A stretch of 22,114 bases of DNA, from positions 1-22,114 of the forward strand of contig CAKUAM010000030.1 of the NCBI GenBank assembly GCA_934636305.1. The letters are read 5' to 3'. The position numbers were made by a program, and so were the translations under genes. Below the pieces are notes generated by a model. It had not been told where the DNA came from. It worked only from the letters and a program-made list of their open reading frames with translations, and made no database searches. Origin of the DNA: an uncultured Oscillospiraceae bacterium. GTDB taxonomy: Bacteria > Bacillota > Clostridia > Oscillospirales > Oscillospiraceae. Positions 1 to 6,851 of this stretch are shown piece after piece; within the stretch, counting starts at the first letter, position 1; each line of letters begins with the position of its first letter.

Positions 1-54
1 TGACCGTCACACGATTTCCAGTCGTGCTCGTTATGACCGCTTCGATACCACTCC
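1..54 (-). tRNA. tRNA-Ser(GGA), 3' part cut by window edge
   Basis: Read on the minus strand from base 54, the sequence gives a 7-nt acceptor 5' strand (GGAGTGG), T8 and A9, a D arm, and an anticodon stem CACGA/TCGTG enclosing the loop CTGGAAA, so the anticodon is GGA (codon UCC). It is followed by the start of a long variable arm (TGACGGTCA), as expected for serine tRNAs. The T arm, acceptor 3' strand and CCA lie outside the window. A well-formed promoter lies immediately upstream, at 96-124. Confidence 0.9.
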
Positions 55-95
55 ATGATATCGGCTGGCCGTGTCACATCCCGGACAGCCCTCAT

Positions 96-124
96 ATCAT
101 ACACAAAACAAGTGCATTTGTCAA
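96..124 (-). promoter_or_regulatory. sigma-A promoter of tRNA-Ser
   Basis: The minus strand carries TTGACA (119-124), a 17-nt spacer and TATGAT (96-101), about 41 nt upstream of the tRNA 5' end. The -35 box is a perfect consensus match. It overlaps the stop codon of rluB (121-123), so the tRNA promoter is embedded in the end of the preceding gene. No terminator separates the two, so read-through from rluB is also possible. Confidence 0.85.
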
Positions 125-849
125 GTATTTCTTTCAAATTCCCTGCGCAGCGCCGAAAGCTCCGCATCGGTCAGCGGCCGGTACTGCCCAGGCTTCAGAT
201 CCCCCAGCTGCAGCGGCCCCTCCGCAATCCGGCGCAGACGCGTGCACCGCAGCCCTGCCCGCTCGCAGAGCCGGCGGATCTGGCGGTTGCGTCCCTCGTG
301 GATGGTCACGCGCAGCAGCGCTGTCTGGCCCTGCACAGACAGGAGCTCCACCTGCGCCGGCGACGTTTTTCTGCCGTCAATTACAATCGGCTCGCTCATA
401 GGCCGCTCCTTGCCAGCTATGTAATCGCTGACCCAGACAAGATATACCTTGTCCACGCAGCGCTTCGGGTGCATGATTGCATTGGCAAGCGTTCCATCGT
501 TTGTCAGCAGCAGCAGTCCCTCAGAATTATAATCGAGCCTTCCAACCGGATAGACCCGTGCCGGCACATCCGCAACAAGCTCTGCCACTGACCGTCTGCC
601 CTTTTCATCGTGCATGGTCGTCACAAAGCCGCGCGGCTTGCAGAGCATCAGATACACCGCCTCCGGCTCCTGCCGGCTGCGCACGCGCACACCGTCCAGC
701 TCAATCACGTCCTCCTGTGTGTCCGCCAGCGCACCGAGCACGGCGGTATTACCGTTGACGCGCACGCGCCGCGCCGCAATCAGTTCCTCCGCCTTCCGCC
801 GGGACACGCCGGCGCTTCGCGCCAGAATTTTCTGCAGCCGTTCTTCCAT
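121..849 (-). CDS. rluB: 23S rRNA pseudouridine synthase, RluB family
   Basis: A 242-residue protein of the RsuA/RluB/RluE/RluF family, which isomerises a specific uridine in rRNA to pseudouridine; RluB proteins act on the 23S peptidyl transferase region. Residues 1-50 form an S4 RNA-binding domain (MEERLQKILARSAGVSRRKAEE is the usual start of this family). The catalytic motif GRLDYNSEGLL lies at 103-113, with D106 the predicted catalytic aspartate, and the family motif EGRNRQIRRL is near residue 185. The ATG at 847-849 has AGGAGG close upstream. The start lies inside the end of the carboxypeptidase gene (70-bp overlap). In Bacillus subtilis rluB is also close to scpAB and dacB, so the neighbourhood is conserved. 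RluB versus another member of the family is inferred from context. Confidence 0.9.
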   Translation of the reverse strand: MEERLQKILARSAGVSRRKAEELIAARRVRVNGNTAVLGALADTQEDVIELDGVRVRSRQEPEAVYLMLCKPRGFVTTMHDEKGRRSVAELVADVPARVYPVGRLDYNSEGLLLLTNDGTLANAIMHPKRCVDKVYLVWVSDYIAGKERPMSEPIVIDGRKTSPAQVELLSVQGQTALLRVTIHEGRNRQIRRLCERAGLRCTRLRRIAEGPLQLGDLKPGQYRPLTDAELSALRREFERNT

Positions 850-1685
850 GATACCCTCCTGATCTGCGGATAGACAGGCGTCCGCTGCGCCAGCACGGCA
901 AAGCCGTAATCAAGAAGCGCGGTATGATCGCGCCAGTCATCCGGATCCGCAATTGTCACAGCAATCAGCTCCCGCCCGCCGCGCTCGGCCGCGCTGACAA
1001 GGATCCGGCCGGCGCTTCGCGTATAGCCCGTCTTGATGCCTGTACAGCCCGTATACCGCCAGAGAAGCTTATTGTGATTTGTCAGTGTTCTGCCCGCGCA
1101 GGTGATCGTTTTCGTCCCCACAACGGCGCGAAACACCGTATGATCCATTGCCGCGCGTGCAAGCGCGGCCAGATCCAGCGCTGTGGAATAATTCTGTCCA
1201 CTGTCAAGCCCATGCGGATTGGCAAAATGCGTCTGCCGCAATCCAAGCGCTGCGGCACGCTGGTTCATCTGCCGGACAAAGGCCTGCTCGCTCCCGGCAA
1301 GCACAATGGCCAGCGCCAGCGCCGCGTCATTGCCGGAATGCAGCATCATCCCGTACAGCAGCTCCTGCACCTGCAGGCGCTCGTCCTTCTGCAGGTACAT
1401 GCTCGAGCCTTCCAGCCCGACCGCCGCGTCCGGCACCGTCACCAGCCTGTCCAGCGCGCCGCACTCACTGACGAGCAGCCCCGTCATGATCTTTGTCGTG
1501 CTGGCAATCAGCGCGCGCTGCGCACCGTTTTTCTCATACAGGATCTCCCCCGTTGCAGCATCCATCAGCGCCGCGCAGCGGGCACTCACCGTTGGTACAG
1601 CCGCCGCTGCGGCAGCCGGCTGCGCCGCCCAGAAAACAGCCGCAGCGCACAGGGCCGCCGCGGCTTTCCGCACAATTGCTTTCAA
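780..1685 (-). CDS. dacB: D-alanyl-D-alanine carboxypeptidase, short DacB/DacF-type (peptidase S11)
   Basis: Low-molecular-weight penicillin-binding protein of 301 residues that trims the terminal D-Ala from peptidoglycan stem peptides outside the membrane. An Ala-rich signal peptide covers about residues 1-30. All three active-site motifs are present: S62-T-T-K65, S117-G-N119 and K218-T-G220. Bacillus homologues are about 380-390 residues; this protein ends about 40 residues after the typical LLDYGF end of the catalytic domain, so the C-terminal PBP5 beta domain and membrane anchor are missing. The start is TTG (1683-1685): an in-frame TGA lies just upstream, and GGTGAT, which pairs with the anti-Shine-Dalgarno sequence, sits 5 nt before it. 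The 3' end overlaps rluB by 70 bp. The symbol follows the scpAB-dacB-rluB neighbourhood of B. subtilis; dacF is equally possible by sequence. Confidence 0.87.
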   Translation of the reverse strand: MKAIVRKAAAALCAAAVFWAAQPAAAAAAVPTVSARCAALMDAATGEILYEKNGAQRALIASTTKIMTGLLVSECGALDRLVTVPDAAVGLEGSSMYLQKDERLQVQELLYGMMLHSGNDAALALAIVLAGSEQAFVRQMNQRAAALGLRQTHFANPHGLDSGQNYSTALDLAALARAAMDHTVFRAVVGTKTITCAGRTLTNHNKLLWRYTGCTGIKTGYTRSAGRILVSAAERGGRELIAVTIADPDDWRDHTALLDYGFAVLAQRTPVYPQIRRVSWKNGCRKFWREAPACPGGRRRN

Positions 1686-1727
1686 ACTCCATCACCCTGC
1701 ACACAGTTTTCCGCAGGGCGCATATAA

Positions 1728-2138
1728 TTATTCTTCCGCTGCTGCAGCTGCTTTCTCTGCCTTCTTTTCGGCCAGAAAAGCCTCGCCCTTCTCCAGCAGA
1801 TCCGGCAGCAGCTCAATCAGCCGGTCGACCGACGTGGACGCCGGCTCTGCCACCGGCAGCATCCGCACGTTTTCACCGCGGATCACCAGAAACGCCACCG
1901 GCGTAATCTTGATGCCGGCGCCGGCGCCGCCGCCAAACGCATTGTCGCGCGCGGGCGGATAATTCTTCGTTGCAAAATCGCTGCCGCCGCCGCCATAACC
2001 GATGGAAACCTTTGTGACAGGAATGATCGTCACGCCGCCCGGTGTGGTAATAGGATCGCCGACAACAGTATTGACGTCGATCATATCCTTGATCTTGCTC
2101 ATGGTATTGGTCATCATATCAGACAGGGGATGATTCAT
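1728..2138 (-). CDS. ytfJ: GerW family sporulation protein (YtfJ)
   Basis: A 136-residue protein of the GerW/YtfJ family, linked in Bacillus to spore formation and germination; its biochemical role is not firmly known. Visible family features are an N-terminal segment ending MIDVNTVVGDPI (19-30), the block VTKVSIGYGGGGSDF (41-55), a glycine-rich AFGGGAGAGIKITPVAFLVI (67-86), and an Ala/Lys/Glu-rich C-terminal tail that is probably helical. The start codon overlaps the DUF2953 stop (ATGA), and GGTGA precedes it by 6 nt. It is probably translationally coupled to the upstream gene. It is the clearest sign that the host forms spores. Confidence 0.9.
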   Translation of the reverse strand: MNHPLSDMMTNTMSKIKDMIDVNTVVGDPITTPGGVTIIPVTKVSIGYGGGGSDFATKNYPPARDNAFGGGAGAGIKITPVAFLVIRGENVRMLPVAEPASTSVDRLIELLPDLLEKGEAFLAEKKAEKAAAAAEE

Positions 2139-2764
2139 GAACGTTCACCGCTTTCTTTTCGTTGATTCATAAGTTTTAAAAATGCGATCCCGGCATGCAC
2201 GGCCAGTGCCAGCGCACGCCCGATCGTAATGGTCAGAATAAGATGCGCATCCACCTTCATACCCGCCTGCTGCTGATCGAGCATGGGGCGGATATCACGC
2301 TTCCGGATGAAAAACAGCCGCTCGAGCGCCGGCGTCATCGCGCCGATTGCCGCCCAGGCTCTGCCATAGCTGATGGCAGCCTTCGCCGGGTCATCCGCGC
2401 CGCAGAACGTCACATAGAGCGTCAGCTCATTCACCCGCAGCTTACGCCGCGCGTCGCCAAGGACATCCCCGGCAAACTCCAGCAGCTGCATCGCACCCTC
2501 CACGCCGCCAAGCCGAAAGGCGGGCGTTTTTTTCTGCGCTCGCTCCGGCGCAGCTGTCTGCTTTTTTGCAGGCCGCTGCTTCTTTTTTGCCGCCGGGCGC
2601 TTCTTCTTTTTCCGCGGTATCAGCTGCAGCCGGACCGGTCCCAGCACCAGCGACAGGAAGAAGCCCTCCGGCGAATAGCGGATATCTCCGCCAACCGGGA
2701 TACAGCCGATCAGTGCCAGCGCAGCAAATATCACAAGCAGCGTCATCCACCACGTCCAGCTCAT
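2135..2764 (-). CDS. DUF2953 domain membrane protein
   Basis: A 209-residue protein matching the clostridial DUF2953 type that commonly sits beside ytfJ. A hydrophobic N-terminal segment (about residues 5-24) is a likely membrane anchor. The text around residues 28-50 (IRYSPEGFFLSLVLGPVRLQ) is typical of the family start. A very basic Lys/Arg/Ala-rich linker spans about 51-80, followed by a folded part with TFCGADDPAKAAISYGRAWA near 128-148 and a second hydrophobic stretch near 177-198. Both ends overlap neighbours by 4 bp (ATGA), so it is co-transcribed and probably translationally coupled. A role in sporulation or the cell envelope is suggested only by linkage to ytfJ. No enzymatic motif is visible. 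Confidence 0.8.
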   Translation of the reverse strand: MSWTWWMTLLVIFAALALIGCIPVGGDIRYSPEGFFLSLVLGPVRLQLIPRKKKKRPAAKKKQRPAKKQTAAPERAQKKTPAFRLGGVEGAMQLLEFAGDVLGDARRKLRVNELTLYVTFCGADDPAKAAISYGRAWAAIGAMTPALERLFFIRKRDIRPMLDQQQAGMKVDAHLILTITIGRALALAVHAGIAFLKLMNQRKESGERS

Positions 2765-3363
2765 AGCGGGATCTCCTGCTGCTGCGGCAGCTCCTGCACC
2801 TCCGGCTGCGGCTTTTCCATGGGCTCCACCTGCGACGGGTCGACATGCAGATCCACCTTTTCAATCTCCGGCAGATCCGCCAGCGATTCCAGCCCGAACA
2901 CGCGCAGAAAATCCGGCGTTGTCTCATACACAATGGGCCGCCCCGGCACATTCAGCCGCCCGCACTCGCGCACAAGCTTTTTTGTCACGAGTGCACTGAC
3001 GCTGTAGGCGCTGTCCACACCGCGGATCTGCTCAACAAGTGCCTTTGTCGCCGGCTGATAATAGGCAATCACCGTCAGCGTCTCCAGCTGGGAGGGCGAC
3101 AGCTTCGGCGGCTTGCGCGTCTCGAGCGTTTTTGTCACATATTCCGCCATCTCCGGCGACGAGCACATCTGATAGGCGTTTTCCAGCCGGACAATGCGGA
3201 TGCCGCTACGGTGATAGCTCAGATCGTCCATCAGCGCCTTGCAGGCGCTGTGGATCTCTGTCTCGTCTGTCTCCAGCGTCTGGCTCAGCCGCCCTGCATC
3301 CACCGGCTCCCCGGCAGCAAACAGCACCGCCATGAGTGCCCGCTGTAAATCTGTCTGTTCCAA
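2761..3363 (-). CDS. scpB: segregation and condensation protein B
   Basis: A 200-residue ScpB, the winged-helix kleisin-associated subunit that binds ScpA and Smc in the bacterial condensin complex. The protein has two winged-helix domains (about 1-85 and 90-170). The second carries the family signature QLETLTVIAYYQPATKALVE, followed by IRGVDS. The C-terminal tail is Glu/Pro/Gln-rich and probably disordered. The start codon is TTG (3361-3363) with AGGAGG 6 nt upstream; no ATG fits. It follows scpA by 10 nt and overlaps the DUF2953 start by 4 bp. The adjacent scpA makes the identification firm. Confidence 0.94.
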   Translation of the reverse strand: MEQTDLQRALMAVLFAAGEPVDAGRLSQTLETDETEIHSACKALMDDLSYHRSGIRIVRLENAYQMCSSPEMAEYVTKTLETRKPPKLSPSQLETLTVIAYYQPATKALVEQIRGVDSAYSVSALVTKKLVRECGRLNVPGRPIVYETTPDFLRVFGLESLADLPEIEKVDLHVDPSQVEPMEKPQPEVQELPQQQEIPL

Positions 3364-3373
3364 GGTCTGCCTC

Positions 3374-4171
3374 CTACGTGATATCTGTGGTCACGGCCTG
3401 GTCCGGCGTCTTGAGATAGGTCACGGATGTCTCGCCGCTCTCATCCTCTCCGATTGCCACCGAACGGAGCCTGCAAAGCTCCAGCACGGCCAGAAACGTT
3501 GCCACAATCTCTGACCGGCTGCGGCTGCCGCGGAACAGCGCCAGAAAACGCATGACGCCGTGCGAAAGGAGCCTGCCAATCACCTGCCTGGCCTTCTGCG
3601 TCACAGGATACGGCTCCGCGCCGACGATCCCGGCGAAGTTCGACACAGGCGGCGGCAGCTTCCGCTCGTTTCTGTCCTGCATGGCGGCCAGCGCCGCAAG
3701 CAAATCCTGCTTGTCATGCTGATAGCGGTAGGTCGTATCCGGCTGATAGGGCTCTGGGCCCTTGGTAAACAGACCAAGCCCAAGCTCATTGCGCGCAGCC
3801 AGCACCTGGGCCGCGTTCCGGATCTGCTTGCCAGCCTCCTCCCGCTGCCGCTTCTGCAGCGATTCCACGAGCTTGTCCATCTCGCTCTGCGCCTCGGCCT
3901 GCTCCGCCCTGGACAGCAGCATCCGGGTCTTGATGTACATGAGATACGACGCCATGGCGATAAATTCGCTGGCAATCTCCATATCCATGCGCTTCATCTC
4001 GTCGAGATAGGCCAGATACTGCTCCAGAATCTGTGAAATCTGAATATCCTGTATTTCAATTTTATTCTTACTCAGCAGCAGCAAAATGACGTCCAGCGGG
4101 CCGTCAAAATCCTCCAGCGTCTCGCCCCTGGCGTGCACCACGCTGCCAAGGTGGTAAAGCGGTTCATCCAT
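3374..4171 (-). CDS. scpA: segregation and condensation protein A (kleisin)
   Basis: A 265-residue ScpA, the kleisin that bridges the Smc heads and, with ScpB, forms the chromosome-condensation complex on the nucleoid. The N-terminal Smc-neck-binding region shows the hallmark DFDGPLDVILLLLSKNKIEI (about 23-42), followed by helices with IASEFIAMASYLMYIKTRML (about 65-84) and the canonical SRAE just after. The middle (90-150) is charged. The C-terminal winged helix that caps Smc is at about 190-250. The ATG has GGAG 8 nt upstream. It lies 13 nt after the site-2 protease gene and 10 nt before scpB. Length is normal for the family. Confidence 0.95.
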   Translation of the reverse strand: MDEPLYHLGSVVHARGETLEDFDGPLDVILLLLSKNKIEIQDIQISQILEQYLAYLDEMKRMDMEIASEFIAMASYLMYIKTRMLLSRAEQAEAQSEMDKLVESLQKRQREEAGKQIRNAAQVLAARNELGLGLFTKGPEPYQPDTTYRYQHDKQDLLAALAAMQDRNERKLPPPVSNFAGIVGAEPYPVTQKARQVIGRLLSHGVMRFLALFRGSRSRSEIVATFLAVLELCRLRSVAIGEDESGETSVTYLKTPDQAVTTDIT

Positions 4172-4184
4172 TGTAAAACTCCAC

Positions 4185-4868
4185 TCAGCTCAGTAACAGC
4201 TGCACCGGCCAGCTCCCGATTGCCGAAAGCCCGGTCAGCAGCCCGTCGCGCAGGACGGTCAGCGGCGTGTCGAGCACGCCGGTAAAAAGCAGCAGCATCA
4301 GAAGCGCCATGCCGTAGCGCTCATAGCGCATCAGCCATGCATAGGCCCGATCCGGCAGGAAGGAAAGCAGCACCTTCGATCCGTCAAGCGGCGGAATCGG
4401 GAATACATTAAACACGGCCAGCCCTGCCGAAATAATCTGCACATAATAGAAAAACAGTGCAAAAACATAGACCGCCATAGAGCCGCTTCTGTAATACCAG
4501 ACTGCAAACGGCCCGTACAGCAGCACCGCCGCATATGCCAGCAGCACATTGGACACCGGGCCGGCCAGCGCCGTCAGCGCCATGCCGCGCTTCGGATTTT
4601 TGAAGTTCCGCATGTCGACCGGCACGGGCTTCGCCCAGCCGAACCGGAACAGTGCCATCATCAGAAGTCCGCCGATATCCACATGCTTCAGCGGATTGAG
4701 CGTCAGCCGTCCCTGCCGCCTGGCCGTCGGGTCGCCAAGCCAGTATGCCACAAGACCATGGCAGGTCTCATGAAATGTGATGCAAAGCAGCGACGCCGCA
4801 ATCAGAACCGCCGTCTGCCAGACGCCATCGAACTGCAGCTGCTTGAGCCACGAAACAAATCCGTCCAA
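4185..4868 (-). CDS. site-2 protease family membrane zinc peptidase (M50)
   Basis: An intramembrane zinc metalloprotease of the M50B type often found upstream of scpAB in clostridia; its substrate is unknown. Using the start chosen here (227 residues), the zinc motif HETCH is at 33-37 and the third ligand motif NVFPIPPLDG at about 154-163. There are about five or six hydrophobic segments (near 18-34, 67-78, 98-125, 130-155, 185-198 and 210-222). I prefer a TTG start at 4866-4868, because AGGAG (4876-4880) lies 7 nt upstream. The ATG at 4884-4886, 18 nt further upstream, has no visible ribosome binding site, and choosing it would put AGGAG inside the gene. It is the first gene of the minus-strand operon, just downstream of a clear promoter. 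Confidence 0.87.
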   Translation of the reverse strand: MDGFVSWLKQLQFDGVWQTAVLIAASLLCITFHETCHGLVAYWLGDPTARRQGRLTLNPLKHVDIGGLLMMALFRFGWAKPVPVDMRNFKNPKRGMALTALAGPVSNVLLAYAAVLLYGPFAVWYYRSGSMAVYVFALFFYYVQIISAGLAVFNVFPIPPLDGSKVLLSFLPDRAYAWLMRYERYGMALLMLLLFTGVLDTPLTVLRDGLLTGLSAIGSWPVQLLLS

Positions 4869-4898
4869 ATCAGCGCTCCTATTCATTCAATTACAGGT

Positions 4899-4927
4899 AT
4901 TTTATCACAGATTCCCCTGCTTGACAA
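4899..4927 (-). promoter_or_regulatory. promoter of the site-2 protease-scpAB-ytfJ-rluB operon
   Basis: The minus strand reads TTGTCA (4922-4927), a 17-nt spacer and TAAAAT (4899-4904), about 31 nt before the TTG start. No other convincing promoter appears before the rluB end, and gene spacing is -70 to +42 nt, so the seven genes are probably one transcript. The -35 box overlaps a TTGACA (4921-4926) on the plus strand. Confidence 0.75.
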
Positions 4928-4974
4928 GAAAGAACCGCACCGTATTGTCAGACAAAATGCGCCGGACGTTCAGA

Positions 4975-5003
4975 TTGACTTTTTCCGGCCCGTTTGGTAT
5001 CCT
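4975..5003 (+). promoter_or_regulatory. promoter of the TetR gene (two candidate promoters)
   Basis: TTGACT (4975-4980), a 17-nt spacer and TATCCT (4998-5003) lie 35 nt before the ATG. A second candidate upstream is TTGACA (4921-4926), a 16-nt spacer and TATTGT (4943-4948). The palindrome TTGTCaGACAA (4945-4955) overlaps the -10 box of that second candidate. The inverted repeat GCCGGA/TCCGGC (4961-4966 and 4984-4989) straddles the -35 box of the proximal promoter. Either could be a TetR operator, but this is inference. Confidence 0.6.
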
Positions 5004-5037
5004 ATTTATCAGAAATAGAGGCACAGGAGGTCCGTCT

Positions 5038-5610
5038 ATGCCCGTCCATACCAAGGAAGCGATCAAAAATTCTTTTCTGAAGCTTCTCAACGAGCGGCCG
5101 CTCAATCAGGTCACAGTAAAAGCAATCGTTGACGACTGCGGCATCAACCGCAATACGTTTTATTATCATTTTGCAGATATCCCCACCCTTGCCACCGAAA
5201 TCATCATGGAAAATGCCGACCGTATCATCCATGAGTACGCCAATCCGGACTCCCCGGAGGCCTGCCTGAAAGCCGCCGTGCAATTCATGACAGAAAACCG
5301 GCGCGCCGTCATGCACATGTACCGCTCGGTCAGCCATGACACGGTTGCGTATTATCTCATGCGTATCTGCCGCTACACGGTCGAGGCCTATGCCAACGCC
5401 GTCTATGGTGACGTCGCCATCTCGGACGCAGATCGGGAAATCATCATCCGCTTCTGGCAATGCGAATGCTATGGCCAGATCGTTGAATGGCTGTCCAACG
5501 ATATGCGCTATGACATTCAGGCGCAGTTTGACCGACTCTGCCAGATGGGCCGCGACGAGTTCAGCGTCGTCCCGCCCCGGCTGAAAAATGTCGGCACGGC
5601 AGTCGGGTAA
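5038..5610 (+). CDS. TetR/AcrR family transcriptional regulator
   Basis: A 190-residue one-component regulator. The N-terminal helix-turn-helix is clear at about 3-50 (TKEAIKNSFLKLL, then VTVKAIVDDCGINRNTFYYHF). The C-terminal ligand-binding domain (about 60-180) resembles the DhaS-like TetR branch, but no ligand can be read from it. The reading frame stays open far upstream, but the ATG at 5038 has AGGAGG 7 nt before it and gives the usual family length. It is divergent from the scpAB operon and shares about 150 bp of control region with it. It precedes degV on the same strand and is separated from it by a modest terminator. Control of itself, the divergent operon or degV is possible but unproven. 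Confidence 0.9.
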   Translation: MPVHTKEAIKNSFLKLLNERPLNQVTVKAIVDDCGINRNTFYYHFADIPTLATEIIMENADRIIHEYANPDSPEACLKAAVQFMTENRRAVMHMYRSVSHDTVAYYLMRICRYTVEAYANAVYGDVAISDADREIIIRFWQCECYGQIVEWLSNDMRYDIQAQFDRLCQMGRDEFSVVPPRLKNVGTAVG

Positions 5611-5619
5611 AATTCAGAC

Positions 5620-5648
5620 AACGGCATCTATTTGCCGGTTTCTTTTTT
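5620..5648 (+). terminator. weak intrinsic terminator after TetR gene
   Basis: CGGCA (5622-5626) and TGCCG (5633-5637) form a 5-bp stem with a 6-nt loop; AA/TT pairs can extend it past a bulge. GTTTCTTTTTT follows. The stem is short, so termination may be partial and some transcription may reach degV. Confidence 0.5.
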
Positions 5649-5653
5649 ACGTG

Positions 5654-5680
5654 TTGTCTGTTATTGTAAAGGTGTATATT
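5654..5680 (+). promoter_or_regulatory. possible degV promoter
   Basis: TTGTCT (5654-5659) and TATATT (5675-5680) are separated by 15 nt, shorter than ideal. They lie right after the weak terminator and about 40 nt before the degV start. This is a candidate only. Confidence 0.35.
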
Positions 5681-5718
5681 CCCGCGCGGCCATGCCCGCG
5701 GATAAAGAGGTGTCTGAT

Positions 5719-6624
5719 ATGGAATCCAGCTTTATTCTTTCCTGCGAGTCCACCATCGATATGCCCTATTCTTATGCCGCTGCACGCAGTATCCCCATCC
5801 TGTTCTACAGCTATCAGGTCGACGGTGTCAGCTACGAGGACGACATGGGCCGCGATCCCGCGGCGCTGCCCCGTTTCTACGGTTTTCTGGCCGATGGCAA
5901 GCTGCCCACCACCGCGCAGCTCAACGAATTCCAGTACGAAACCTTTTTTGACGGTCTTCTGCAGCAGGGAGACGTGCTGCACATTGCCTTCGGCTCCGGT
6001 ATGACCGCGTCCGTGCAAAACGCGATGCTTGCCGCCGAAGCCATGCGCGAAAAATACCCTGAGCGCAAGCTGGTTGTGATCGATTCGCTCTGCTCCTCGT
6101 CCGGCTACGGCCTGCTGGTCGATGGCGCCGCCGATCTGCGCGACACAGGCAAAACACTTGAGGAGACGGCCGCCTGGGTCATGGCCAACCGGCAGCGGGT
6201 ACACCATCAGTTTTATTCCACGGAGCTTAAATTTTATCGCCGCAGCGGCCGCATGTCCGGTGCAGCAGCCGCCATCGGCACGGTGCTCGGCATCTGCCCG
6301 ATCATGCGTCTGGATGACAAGGGACGCATCATTGCCTATGACAAGGTCCGCGGCAAGAAAAACGCCGTGGCCCGCACCATTGAGACCATGAGGCGCCACG
6401 CTGAAAACGGCGAAAACTACAGCGGCAAGGCATTTATCTGCCATTCCAATTGTCTGGCAGACGCCGAGGCGACCAAGGCCGCCGTGGAGGCCGCTTTCCC
6501 GCATCTGAACGGCAGCGTGCGCATCTGCGACATCGGCACAATTGTTGCCTCCCACTCCGGTCCCGGCACAGTCGCAGTATTTTTCTTCGGGGACGACCGC
6601 GCCCCAGACGGCCAGGCCGTGTAA
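5719..6624 (+). CDS. DegV family fatty-acid-binding protein (FakB-like)
   Basis: A 301-residue DegV/FakB-type protein. Family members bind a fatty acid and present it to the kinase FakA, which makes acyl phosphate for phospholipid synthesis. Visible family marks are the N-terminal SFILSCESTIDMPYSYA (3-19), PTTAQ near residue 71 (corresponding to the usual TSQPS-type lipid-binding turn), FGSGMTASVQNA near 92-103, VVIDSLCSSSGYGLLV near 115-130, FYRRSGRMSGAAAAIGTVLG near 171-190, and the C-terminal HSGPGTVAVFFFG. The reading frame is open upstream, but AGAGGTG precedes the ATG at 5719, which gives the normal length. No fakA kinase is in the window, so the partner must be elsewhere. Confidence 0.88.
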   Translation: MESSFILSCESTIDMPYSYAAARSIPILFYSYQVDGVSYEDDMGRDPAALPRFYGFLADGKLPTTAQLNEFQYETFFDGLLQQGDVLHIAFGSGMTASVQNAMLAAEAMREKYPERKLVVIDSLCSSSGYGLLVDGAADLRDTGKTLEETAAWVMANRQRVHHQFYSTELKFYRRSGRMSGAAAAIGTVLGICPIMRLDDKGRIIAYDKVRGKKNAVARTIETMRRHAENGENYSGKAFICHSNCLADAEATKAAVEAAFPHLNGSVRICDIGTIVASHSGPGTVAVFFFGDDRAPDGQAV

Positions 6625-6666
6625 TCCGCAGCGTCCTTCTGCTGCTTACGCACCATCCGCAATCAC

Positions 6667-6714
6667 AACAGGACGAGCCATCGTAAACGCTGGCTCGTCC
6701 TGTTTCCGTTTTCC
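6667..6714 (+). terminator. strong intrinsic terminator after degV
   Basis: A perfect 14-bp inverted repeat (6667-6680 with 6691-6704; arms begin AACAGGACGAG) with a 10-nt loop is followed on the plus strand by a T-rich tract (TTTCCGTTTT). The minus-strand flank lacks a T run, so it serves degV. Confidence 0.85.
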
Positions 6715-6758
6715 CTTCCCAATCAGCAAAGATGCCGATGATTGGTTGTTGGACCTGT

Positions 6759-6850
6759 GCCTCCGGCGGCGCGTCAGAAGCGGCCACGCAGAACAGAAAT
6801 CTCTGAAATCTTCAGCTTGATTCTGCCTCCGGCGTCCCTATCTTTTCCGC
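6759..6850 (-). repeat. partial copy (3' module) of the intergenic repeat family
   Basis: It abuts the stop codon of the GH13 gene and lies in the same orientation. Its minus strand contains GACGCGCCGCCGGAGGC, preceded by a GTGGCCG/CTTCTG stretch, nearly identical to the tail of the long copy at 19256-19292. Its GGAAAAGATAGGG, GCCGGAGGC and TTTCAGAGAT blocks match the minus strand around 21510-21590. CAGAA...TTCTG and CTGAA...TTCAG can form a hairpin. There is no coding sign. The boundaries are approximate. Confidence 0.65.
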
Positions 6851-6851
6851 A

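Noticed and set aside
4777..5037. 87-codon N-terminal extension of the TetR protein
   Set aside because: It crosses the divergent promoter region and the start of the protease gene. The ATG at 5038 has AGGAGG and begins the expected helix-turn-helix.
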